Of a stretch of DNA of 64,000 bases, positions 55,452-64,000 are shown in pieces. The DNA comes from Dactylorhiza incarnata. Lineage: Eukaryota > Streptophyta > Magnoliopsida > Asparagales > Orchidaceae. Within the stretch, counting starts at the first letter, position 1. Each line of letters opens with the position of its first letter. The translations under genes and the position numbers were made by a program. The stretch covers positions 15,418,001-15,482,000 of the forward strand of contig JAWHQI010000019.1 in NCBI GenBank assembly GCA_033032865.1. The letters run 5' to 3'. The notes under the pieces are model-generated. The model searched no databases and was not told the origin of the DNA. It saw only the letters and a list, made by a program, of their open reading frames with translations.

Positions 55452-57389
55452 CACCCCCAGACTTACCTATTTGCACGTCTCGAGCAAACCAATCCTAAGT
55501 AGGCAGGAAAAAGAAATAGCTAGCTTAAAATTACAAAATGGAGTACCATGCGAAGTCGCATGCTCATGTGCATAGGAAAATAATAGAGAAGATTTCTAAT
55601 TATACACATCGTTTATAAATTTCTAAAAGAGTAAATAAATATTACTTCTACTCAAAATTGGAGTCACAGTGAATCATCCGGTCACGCGTACGAAGAAAGT
55701 AAAATAATCGCTGAGACAAGCATTGCAAAAGTTGGGATTCCGTACAAACTTCACCGAAATCCATCGGTGTCGGAGACCATAAGCTTTCTCGGTCACATTC
55801 TCTCCACGACACTAGATTGGTACAATGCGCGAGTCGGTAGGACTTTAGGTTTTAAATGAGGCTTGGGTTATGGTGAGGTAAACAAAGATAAACACGAAGG
55901 CTTGATACACCGAAATCCAAATGAGCTTTATTACAACTCCCCGCACACCAACATCGAATGCAAGTGCACCACTCCCCCAAACATAGAATTTTGCAACATG
56001 GGTGTGGGCACCGCCTACTCCCAATCCTAAATTTATACAAAGATTTTTCAATTAAGCACTTCTTCTTTTTCTTTTTCTTTTTACTTCTTTTCTTTTTCTC
56101 ATTTTTTTTCTTTTTCTTTTCTTTTCAACACAATTTCAGCAAGATGAGCAATGAAGTGCATCCACATTTTCACAAAAATATCACAACATCAACACCCTAA
56201 TCATGAAAATAATAAACAACTAAAGCTCAAATTCGGGTGTGCGACTAGGATTGGCTTTTAGGCTTCGGTGAGATAAAAGTGGAGCTGAATCAAAGAACGT
56301 GTAGGCACAACTGGGCTAACGAGGATAGAGCGATAGGAATGGGCACAAAAGCTCAACCGAGCCAAAATGATGACCTACGTCATTCTCACGCAAAAGAACT
56401 ATCCTATGCTTATGCTTCAAGAATCGCTTGGGGCAATTTCTTAGCCACCGAGAAAGATTATCCTTCCTCCCGGCTCGAGCAATACATATCTAACGATACT
56501 TTACACACATCTCTATGCTACCTTTTGATTAACACTGGATTCACCATTTGAGTAGAGTAAACAATATTTACACTAAAAGAAATGCATAAAACTAAAAGTA
56601 TAAAAAGAAATCTAATCTACACAAATCCCGATACTCACTTGAGCACATGACTAGGAACACCAGAGTCAACATTTTACTCCACTACATAATATAAAAGCCA
56701 GCACAATGATTTTCCCACTCACACAGAGGAAATGAATTCAACTCATGACGCGCCAACAACTAAGTACACACTCATGTGGGTGCTGTGGTGTGCGAAGAAA
56801 ATGCAACAAAATCATATATAACTGAAAATAAAATACTTCTAGCATGCACTGAGATGTGCACGTGCAGTGGGTACAATAAATATCTCTCCCCCAGACTTAA
56901 ACTAAATGAACCAGCACAAGATAGAACCATGAAATTCAAAATGAAGTCTAGGGAAAGAGAGTACCCCATGCTCAGAAGTGAGCATACCAGAAGATTGGCG
57001 TGTAAACCAAGAAAAAGCTGCAGCAACCGCCAGCTAGAAGAAGGACCTGCAGGGGTGAGCTCTGCAAAAACAAAAGAAAATGTACATACTAAAATGAAAT
57101 ACAATTAACTAAACTAAACTAGACAAAAATAAAAATGCAGGAAAAGGTAAGATAACTACTGGGGTTATTGTCATCCTAGCACGACTTATTTAAATTTAAA
57201 ACAGTTCTAGCTAATGAGAGTATGGAAAAGGAAATGAAAAGGTAACTGTTCTAATATGCGTGTCGGTAGCGGGTACCGATACGGCGACAGAACAGTTACT
57301 CCCCTACCTAAATAAAAATACCTGCTGAGCACAGGTAGCGGGAATAGGAAGTAAGAAGAGGAGGAGAGCTGGTCCTCACTCGTCTCACC
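55452..57389 (-). other. 3' non-coding part of element E with conserved blocks
   Basis: On the minus strand: a GTGCTAGGATGACAATAACCCC block (57185-57164) shared with B, the hairpin at 56985-56968 (ATGCTCA, loop CTTC, TGAGCAT) and the internal AAGTCTGGGGGAGAG tract (56898-56884). An AAATGTTGACTCTGGTGTT block lies near 56670, and the terminal polypurine tract at 55465-55452. The open frames seen here are short and lack domains. Confidence 0.75.
56055..56130. repeat. TTTTTC-rich pyrimidine tract
   Basis: About 75 bases of T with regular C (CTTTTT units) on the plus strand, an AG-rich tract in the sense of element E. Elements A (about 22200-22235) and B (about 32345-32385) have A/G-rich stretches at a comparable place, so it may be an ancestral feature of the 3' region. 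Confidence 0.85.
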
Positions 57390-57466
57390 TCAAAATAAAT
57401 CCTTGCCCAGCAAGGTGTCATCTCCAGGGAGGCAACAGGAGGAGAAGGCAATGAATGAGGCTTCCT

Positions 57467-58450
57467 CTATGGAGGAGGGATCAACCTCCTCACATGAGAG
57501 GATACACTCATCATTGACTTGAGCAGAATGCTCCAAGTCCTCCTGAAGTACCTGTGAAGACTCAACCTGCACAGGCGCAGATGTAGAAAGGGGATCAAGA
57601 AATAAAGAAGAAGAAGAACATAAATGGAAATCAATCGGGGGAGTGGTCCCGGTCTCACTCCCATCAGGTTAGGAAGTAAAATAATGTTGGCATTGTCATC
57701 AATGCTGCAAGAGTCGGCGGGATCAATAGTGGCCATGCCCAAGATTTGGACTTCCTCCACCGGTGCTGAGGATAGCTCCTCTTCACCTAGAAGGTTGTCC
57801 TCCTCTATAAGGGCAGGCATAACACATAGATCGCCAGCCTCATCATGTGACACATCCTCAACAATGTCGTCAGAAATAAATGTAATAGAATGCACAATAG
57901 GGGGATGAATAGGGCTTGGAAAAAAGTCAAGCATCGATTCCTCACAAAGAATCGAATCTATGCATGGTGATATATGTATAGGGGAGATGGGCTCCAAAAT
58001 GTCAGAGTCTAGATCAGCCACACATCTGGTGACTGTGTCCACATCATCCCCTTCAAAACTTGAAGGTGAAATTGGCACATAACCAGATGTTGAAGGTGTG
58101 CTACCAGAAGTAGGAGTCGGGACGATCCGGATATCCAGCTCGTCATCCTCGTCCATTTGGCGAAGGAATGCAGCACAATCCTTCAAGGCATCATCCATGC
58201 TCCGACAAAACAAGAACTGTTTTGCATTTTTCTTCGGCTCAAATTGAACCGGAGATGAATGCGAAAAGGGCATGTGCGGAGCGGAGGAGTAGCCGTAGGA
58301 CTTACGCACACCATATGGAGTACCAGACGAATGTGGTGCTCCATGTACTGGGCGTTGAGTGCTAGGGTTACTATCTCCCTTTGGACATCTATCACTAGCA
58401 TGAGAAATATCTCCACAAAAGAGGCAACGAATATTAAACGAAGCCCACAT
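57467..58450 (-). CDS. Zinc-knuckle protein of element E, C-terminus frameshifted
   Basis: A 327-residue frame starts MWASFNIRC, like the MWAHLNIRC start of element A. The first knuckle (residues 9-22, CLFCGDISHASDRC) is intact. The second (QFLFCRSMDDALKDC) has lost its first Cys (now Phe) and its His (now Asp), so it cannot hold zinc. The acidic middle follows (QMDEDDELDIRIVPTP). Near 57600 the frame shifts. The original tail (QVESSQVLQEDLEHSAQ, SILSCEEV-like) continues in another frame at 57572-57390, and remnants of the B-type C-terminus are readable to about 57215. The function is as uncertain as for the frame in A: a gag-like RNA-binding role is possible. Confidence 0.75.
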   Translation of the reverse strand: MWASFNIRCLFCGDISHASDRCPKGDSNPSTQRPVHGAPHSSGTPYGVRKSYGYSSAPHMPFSHSSPVQFEPKKNAKQFLFCRSMDDALKDCAAFLRQMDEDDELDIRIVPTPTSGSTPSTSGYVPISPSSFEGDDVDTVTRCVADLDSDILEPISPIHISPCIDSILCEESMLDFFPSPIHPPIVHSITFISDDIVEDVSHDEAGDLCVMPALIEEDNLLGEEELSSAPVEEVQILGMATIDPADSCSIDDNANIILLPNLMGVRPGPLPRLISIYVLLLLYFLIPFLHLRLCRLSLHRYFRRTWSILLKSMMSVSSHVRRLIPPP

Positions 58451-58640
58451 AGTGTGAAGATGAAAAGATTCAAAATAAAGACGTTATTGTGCAAAATAAT
58501 ACACCCAACAAAAATTTACTAAGCAACCTAATAAAAATAGGAAAAACAGACTAAGAAGAAATAAAGCAAAAGAATGCAATACACAAATGGAAGGGCTTTA
58601 ATCTCAGATTCTCCCTCTACAGAAAACTCACACGACTATG

Positions 58641-58658
58641 GTCCCGGCAACGGCGCCA
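58641..58658 (-). other. tRNA-Asp primer-binding site of element E
   Basis: The minus strand reads TGGCGCCGTTGCCGGGAC, six bases inside the 5' LTR end, matching the site of element A except near its 3' end. Confidence 0.92.
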
Positions 58659-58664
58659 AAAACT

Positions 58665-60298
58665 TGATGCGCAAATCTTAGCACGCCACTATAGGCGGTA
58701 GCAAGACTGCGACATGAACCGACAGTCTACCGATCGTTCAAGTAATAATATTAGGAAGTAAATCCCCAAGTATTGAATCTCTCAAGGAACACAGTAAGGT
58801 GGAGTTTACTATTGAGGCAGGACTTGAGATTGAAGTCCTTTATGTCGGATGGATGCGAAAGGGGGTGATTTGGTTTGTGGAAAATAAAGTAAAAGAGCTA
58901 CAACTACTCCTATGTAATGCCGCTATGCAATGCTTCGCTTGGCGGGATGGAGACTAGGCAGGTCTTGAGCGCACTGCGTTGCAAGGGCGGATGGACGAGA
59001 AGGCAAGCGGGTGGAATGGTTTGCACCGGCGGAGTCGAGGTGGATTACACGGGCCTTTAGCACCACTTAGCTTGGCGGATGGAAGAGTAGGCACACGGAA
59101 TGGGCGAGTAGTCAGACGGAATGGATGGTGGAATGGGGGCGCTCCTCAAATCACATAAACCACAAACATAACCACAAAACCATGGAAAATTACACTAATA
59201 ATATTTAGGGTTTATGGGCATCATTCATATAGAAACATACAACCACACACATCAAATAGAATCAGCGAGGTAAGATTACAATCGAAGCACGAAGACTCGT
59301 CGGATATTCACGGCCGGAATCTAGGATTGTCAATCCTCGTCCGGACTCGGTCTTCAACCGTCGTCCGGGGTAGAAGAGGGCTGTTACTACCTCCCAATAG
59401 ACCCGTCTTCTTCGTCAATAGCCTTCAGCCACGATCATGCCGGAGAACTCCAAGGATATAGTGCAAAATCCGTTGAAATGGAGCTTGGAAGCTTCTGAAT
59501 GATGGAGGAGGCCGAGAGGATACTCCAGCTCGAGATTGGCATGAAGAAAATGTCCGTAGCACCTCCAGATGGTGGGTGGCGATGGAGCAGCGAAATGGGC
59601 GAAACTGGAGCTCTTGGACGCGGGAAAGAAGGTCGATCCTTCTAGGGCGGAATCTGCAGCTTATATAGAAAAATAGTTAGAAATTGGTCACGCACGGTCG
59701 AACGCACGACCGTGCGTAGACCGTGCAATGTTAATAATAAAGAACAGCGCAGGAAGATGACCAGAAGCGCCTGTGCGATTTACTCACGCACGGGCAAATC
59801 CGCCCGTGCGTCAAAACGCACGGGTAAATTCAGAAAAGCTAAAAACAAGGCTAAACAGGTTGATCGTGCGATTTTTTCACGTACGGGCACTGCCCGTGTG
59901 TAGAGACGCACGATCAACGACAGAACATCGTATTCCACCCCAGAAGAGAACGCACGATCACCTGTGATCGTGCATCAAGGAAAACGCACGATTGTGCGAT
60001 ATGCGCAGTCATGAATTTTGGATAGAACTGGATGAACCGTCCACCTGCATCAACCACAACACAGCTGGGAACACCGTTCCATCTCCAAGATGAAAATAGA
60101 AATACGATGGGGAGCACAGTGTGCTTTCCCCCAACAAAATAGTGCGCAATTGCGCACAAAAATGGGCCTAGAAGTGCACTTAGCTTGGAATGATAGATGG
60201 CTATCAAATATGAACGAAAACATGTCTAAAGTGTAGTGCTTTGACTAAATATTTGGCCCAAATGAGCCCATAAATGTGTATATAAATGGTACTCATCA
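58665..60298 (-). repeat. 5' LTR of element E
   Basis: Partner of 53814-55451 with a few percent difference by eye. The TATA box on the minus strand is at about 59660-59667. Confidence 0.95.
59691..59974 (-). promoter_or_regulatory. Palindrome cluster upstream of the TATA box in the element E 5' LTR
   Basis: Arms CGCACGGTCG and CGACCGTGCG pair perfectly (59691-59716, 6-base loop). Arms GCACGATCAC and GTGATCGTGC pair perfectly (59952-59973, 2-base loop). More CCCGTGCG/CGCACGGG words lie between. On the minus strand the cluster is directly upstream of the TATA box at about 59660. Confidence 0.75.
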
Positions 60299-60303
60299 TG
60301 TGT

Positions 60304-60618
60304 AAGCGAGCGCTAGTTGTGCGTTTCTCGTGGGCTAAGAACTTGCCCCAAGCGACTCTTGAAGCATGGGTGAGAGCGACTGAATAAGTTGAGCGTGACG
60401 TAGGCCATCTAGTTGGCTAGTTTGAACTTTGATTTCCATGACCTATGCGCTTACCTTTGCAAGACAATTTGTGCCTACCCATCCTTTGTTTCAACTCTTC
60501 TGTCAAACACCAAAGCCTGAAGCTTATCCCACTTTCGCAACCAAGTATTTGAGGTAACCAAAAGTATAATTATCGTTGGGTGTGATGTGTGTAAGTTTCG
60601 TGATGATGAGAAACTATT
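60304..60618 (+). mobile_element. Continuation of element D after element E
   Basis: It resumes with GTGGGCTAAGAACTTGCCCCAAGCGACTC and GAAGCATGGGTGAGAGCGAC, matching element B at about 32021-32066. This confirms that D and B share their 3' regions. It ends where a Copia LTR begins at 60619; its own 3' LTR is not in the window. Confidence 0.75.
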
Positions 60619-62465
60619 TGTTGGGAATAGTGCCCAATAGTGTTCCCGATTTGAAGAAGTGCTCAGCTCAATGATAAGTTCAAGTTATATCTAATGTCAT
60701 ATCTAGTTCATGCTTGCAGAGATAAGACAATATGTCCAGTACTTCAATTACCTGCCTAAGTATAATATCATCAAAAAAGGCTAGACATATCATTGACAAG
60801 TATAGGCACATCGTTGAAATGATGGGCAAAGCAAAAAAGAATGATTGTGTCTGATGTCGTCGAAAAGGATCAAGCGTATCGTCGACAATAGCAGACATAT
60901 CGTCAACAACATGCAGAGCAAGGCAAAATGGTGATATCGTTTTGACATCTACACGATGATATCAGATAGTCGAGATGAAGAAGAAGACTCAAAGATGTCG
61001 ACGATATCGTCGACAAGAAGACTTGACGTTGATAAGGCTAAGGAAGAACAAATGTCATCGATAAGAATCCTTGTCGTCGGAAAGGCTAAGTAAGACTGAT
61101 GCCGATGACATCGTCGTAAAGAGGGTGTGACGTGGAGAAGACAAAAGAAGGTCATATGAAGATAGGCAGTTGCTGAAGTTTAGTCTGTCGACATGATATC
61201 AATTATGTCATCGACAAGATAAGGTGATTACAGCGATATTGAGCAGACAAGAAGACTACACCGACAAAAGTTAGATGACTTCATGTCGTCTTAAGCATGA
61301 GTGCAGAAGGGATGTCCAATGTCATCGAGATATTGTCCTTGTCATCATAAAAATGGATATATCGTCGTGATAGATTCAAAAGTAGCTGGATGCGCTGTCA
61401 GCATTTAATGTCGCCGCCTGATTGTCCAATCCGTGCATGCTCTTAAGGGATGGGCGTCTATCAGTAAAGGACATCATATCTGACCGTTAAGCGGCTTATC
61501 CGTCCTATAAAAGGGAACATTGATGACCTAGAAAAGCAAGAGAAAAAAAGGAACAACAAAGAATCCCGCCTAGCAATACAACAGTACAAGAGACGGTGAA
61601 GAAAGAAAGAAGGGAAGAACAAAACAATCATTTTGTGTTCTTCAAGTTGCAGTCAAGTTTCATCGACTGCTAAGAATCGTTCAAGAAAGGAAGCCAGTCA
61701 ACACCAGGCAAAGCAAGAAAGCTTGAAGAAGATTTGTGCAGTTCAGATTCAAAATCAGAAGCATCTTCTTCAAGAAAAGAAGCCTATATCCATCAGACAG
61801 AAGAACTTATTGTAAAACTATCTTTGTAAGGCTTGCGAGCCGCATTTGTAAGATCTATTTTCGGATTTGTGTGTCAAGATTGATGGCTTGAGATCTGTGA
61901 GGCTTGAGGTCTAGGGCTGAGGACTTGAGGGTTCAAATATGTCGAGCTTGAGGGCTCGGGTGCAGTGAAGGGGCTTGTGGGCCTAGGCTGTAGGCAAGAC
62001 TTGCGGGTCTGTGCTATGTAGGGATTGAGGGACTGAGTGTTGAGCTTGCGGGCTCAGGTGCAGTGAAGGAGCTTGCGGGCCTAGGCTGCAGGCAAGACTT
62101 GCGGGTCTGTGCTGTGTAGGGCTTGAGGGCCTGAGTAACGAGCTTGCGGGCTCGGGTGCAGTGAAGTGGCTTGCGGGCCTAGGCTGTAGGGACTTGCGGG
62201 TCCGAGTTGTAAGGATTACGGGCCAGAGACATTGGCGGAGTTTGCCGAGCCTAGCACACTGCTATGTAGGCGCAGAGGGAAAGAGGGCGACTCAAGACAC
62301 CCTGTCTTGAGGAACCTCTATAAGTCTTTGTGTGTTTTCTGTGCTGTGTTTTTCAATCTCTAAATCTATTAACTAGAAAATAAGAACACCAAGAAGGGGA
62401 ATAAAACAATTTGAAAAACCTATTCACCCCCCTCTTGGTGATAAGTCGACACCCAATAACTAACA
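60619..62465 (+). repeat. 5' LTR of element F
   Basis: It starts TGTTGGGAATAGTGCCC and ends CCCAATAACTAACA. From about 60780 to 61330 it is full of GTCGAC/ATCGTCGA words, including a perfect 18-base palindrome at 60997-61014. TATAAAAG is at 61506-61513. A 98-bp tandem repeat fills 61944-62225. The CACCCCCCTCTTGG block near 62425 is typical of Copia LTR ends. Confidence 0.85.
61944..62225. repeat. 98-bp tandem repeat in R/U5 of element F, about three copies
   Basis: The unit begins GAGCTTGCGGGCTCGGGTGC and contains GAAGG.GCTTGCGGGCCTAGG and GACTTGCGGGTCTGTGCT. Copies start at 61944, 62042 and 62140; the third is shortened. CTTGCGGG/TTGAGGG words recur inside each unit. Confidence 0.9.
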
Positions 62466-62467
62466 AG

Positions 62468-62479
62468 TGGTATCAGAGG
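62468..62479 (+). other. Primer-binding site of element F
   Basis: TGGTATCAGAGG, two bases after the LTR end; initiator-Met tRNA type with one mismatch at the end. Confidence 0.88.
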
Positions 62480-62546
62480 GAGGTTGTTCAAATAAAAGCT
62501 TAACAGCTTGAACATATCTGCCTGTGGGTGTCCATTCATTATAGCT

Positions 62547-63880
62547 ATGGAATCAAGTATAGCTACTTGTTCTAGGGAGAAGTTTGGCCTTTGGAAAGTA
62601 AGAGCCAGAATATTCATGGAGGCAGTGGACCCTAGAATGTTTCAAATTGTTCATAAACTAGCTCAAGAAAATGACTGAAGATGAGATCATCCTAGTCATC
62701 TTGGACAAGGAAGCCAAAGATATTATAGCTGGTGCAGTTGACATCTCAACACTTCAGAAACTAGCTCATTGCATAACAGCAAAAGAGATGTGGAACTCTC
62801 TAACAGTCCTTATGGAAGGATCAAAAGAAGAAAGAAGCAGGGTAGCTGAGAAGAAAGTCAGAGCATTGAGTGATAGTGACTCAAGCTGTTCAGACTCAGA
62901 AGAAAATGCTAATTTTGGACTAACTGCCTTATCTGAGTCAGAGGAGGAAACTCAGGATGATGTCTCTCCTGAACAGGTATGCATAAGGGCTCCTCTATCT
63001 AGCTCAGACTCAGAATCTGAGACAAGCTCATCAGAAAATGATGACTTGTTCAAGCCATATGATGTCCTTCTAGAAGATCTCAAAAGGGTCAAGATGCTCT
63101 GCAAGGAGCAAGCGGATAAGATCTCGATCCTTCATGCCAAAAATTCTGATCTCTCTGAAAAGGCTGAAAAGCTAACTCTACAGAATGCAGAGTTTTGCCA
63201 ACTCAAAAAGGACTTCAAGGCAAGCTCCAACCTTGATCTAATAAGCAAATTTAGGAAAACTCTGAAGGCACTGATTGATAGTAGGGAGCTGTGCCGTCTA
63301 ACCAAAGAGATTGTGCTTCTAAAGAAGGATAGAGATCAACCAGTACCCTAAAATCTAAGAATAATAATGTCAGAAGGGTGGAGGATAAATCCTTCATTGC
63401 AAGGAAGCCTCTAGCAAGCTCCTTCAAACCCCAGAACATGCCTAAAACCCCAAGGGTACCTCATGAAGAGATGATCACAAGAGGCATGAAGTTACTGGTT
63501 CTAGAAAAGAGAAGAAATCACTAAAGAAGACTAACTACGGGCGGAAAACTGTGGATGTTGATGGTCAACATCACACTCACAATCAGTATAGATCAGTCTC
63601 CTTCAAATATCCTTATGTTCACAAACAAAGGATTCATGCTCACACAGTCAGCCTGAAAGGAAGATACAACGGGTTTGAATGTTGGTGCTGTAGAAAGACT
63701 GGGCACTTTTCAATAGATTGTTGGTACAATCAAACTGCTCCAAGGGTAACATATGCTAAGCCTGCTAGTAATCTTATTCATCATCACTGTGCATATTCTA
63801 GAGCAGTTAGATCCAGTATGCCTTTTAAAGCTAACAAAATCATAGGACCCAAGGCTACTTGGGTACCTAAGGGCCTATAA
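62547..63880 (+). pseudogene. Copia gag of element F with frameshifts
   Basis: The ATG at 62547 gives MESSIATCSREKFGLWKVRA, the W..R start of Copia gag. A one-base shift near 62670 leads into the frame 62671-63351. That frame holds EIILVILDKEAKDIIAGAVD and TAKEMWNSLTVLMEGS, the first half of the UBN2-type core. The core is then cut short: the next block is EERSRVAEKKVRALSDSDSS, an acidic serine-rich linker, then a coiled coil (LKRVKMLCKEQADKISILHA, KNSDLSEKAEKLTLQN). After a stop at 63349 the reading shifts again. The zinc knuckle CWCCRKTGHFSIDC (C-X2-C-X4-H-X4-C) lies at about 63680-63720, followed by the TWVPKGL end usual before Copia protease. An internal deletion of the capsid core plus frameshifts make this copy non-functional. 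Confidence 0.85.
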
Positions 63881-64000
63881 TCTCAGGATGCAGGTAGTCC
63901 AAGTGCCCATCAGAAGCAAATCTGGGCCTTGGACAAGATGGCTGTTCTGGCCCATTGGCAGAACAGCAAAGTCAGTTTACTAACAAACTTAGTGCAGGTC

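Larger units (their letters stand above)
53814..60298 (-). mobile_element. Element E: non-autonomous Athila-like retrotransposon, minus strand
   Basis: LTRs lie at 58665-60298 (5', 1634 bp) and 53814-55451 (3', 1638 bp). The target site tgtgt is duplicated at 53809-53813 and 60299-60303. The tRNA-Asp primer site is at 58658-58641, and the polypurine tract AAGTCTGGGGGTG (minus strand) lies directly inside 55452. There is one zinc-knuckle frame and no pol. Its interior is closest to element B in the protein tail and to A at the protein start. Confidence 0.95.
60619..64000 (+). mobile_element. Element F: Copia-type retrotransposon, 5' part
   Basis: 5' LTR 60619-62465, primer site at 62468, gag from 62547, zinc knuckle near 63680-63720, then the window ends before protease. 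The gag layout and primer site suit the SIRE/Maximus or Tork side of plant Copia elements. A possible target site is ctatt (60614-60618); its partner lies outside. Confidence 0.85.

Overview
The window is 64 kb of plant nuclear DNA made almost entirely of nested LTR retrotransposons. The evidence for a flowering plant is the primer-binding sites (tRNA-Asp type for the Athila-like elements, TGGTATCAGAG type for the Copia and Tekay/Del-like ones), the lineages present (Athila, Tat, Tekay/Del chromovirus, Copia) and long, palindrome-rich LTRs. I found no single-copy host gene, tRNA, rRNA or CRISPR array. The species cannot be told from this sequence.

Layout. 1-1265: end of an Athila-type LTR. 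1266-~9784: 3' half of a Tat-lineage element, with a broken integrase, a 93-bp minisatellite, two spliced antisense genes (3806-5755 and 6246-8821, each with its own TATA box) and a probable LTR. The second antisense gene is cut by a perfect solo LTR (6596-7886, 5-bp duplication gaagt). 9785-14846: AT-rich, non-coding, with a minus-strand Copia LTR (11640-12420). 14847-17509: Copia LTR, primer-binding site and decayed gag. 17510-18310 plus 24340-24638: gypsy LTR fragment, opened by element A (18311-24334, duplication gttgc). 24639-40868: minus-strand Tekay/Del chromovirus whose 3' LTR is opened by element B (26421-34582, duplication gttat). 40871-51593: element C, minus strand, with a 4.46-kb LTR and a non-coding interior. 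51594-53813 plus 60304-60618: element D, an Athila remnant with gag and protease only, opened by element E (53814-60298, minus strand, duplication tgtgt). 60619-64000: LTR and gag of a Copia element (F) that runs off the window.

How the parts work together. A, B and E have paired LTRs, tRNA-Asp primer sites, polypurine tracts and target duplications, but no protease, reverse transcriptase or integrase. They encode a small protein with CCHC zinc knuckles and an acidic tail; B also carries an Athila ORF-1/env-like frame. They must have been copied by enzymes from an autonomous relative. D keeps gag and protease only.

The most interesting signals are non-coding. (1) Most LTRs here have a cluster of family-specific palindromes just upstream of the TATA box. 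(2) Element B has the same palindrome-plus-TATA module a second time, inside the element, in front of its env-like frame. (3) A, B, D and E share a hairpin (ATGCTCA, four variable bases, TGAGCAT) about 60 bp upstream of an internal AAGTCTGGGGG tract, far from the LTR.
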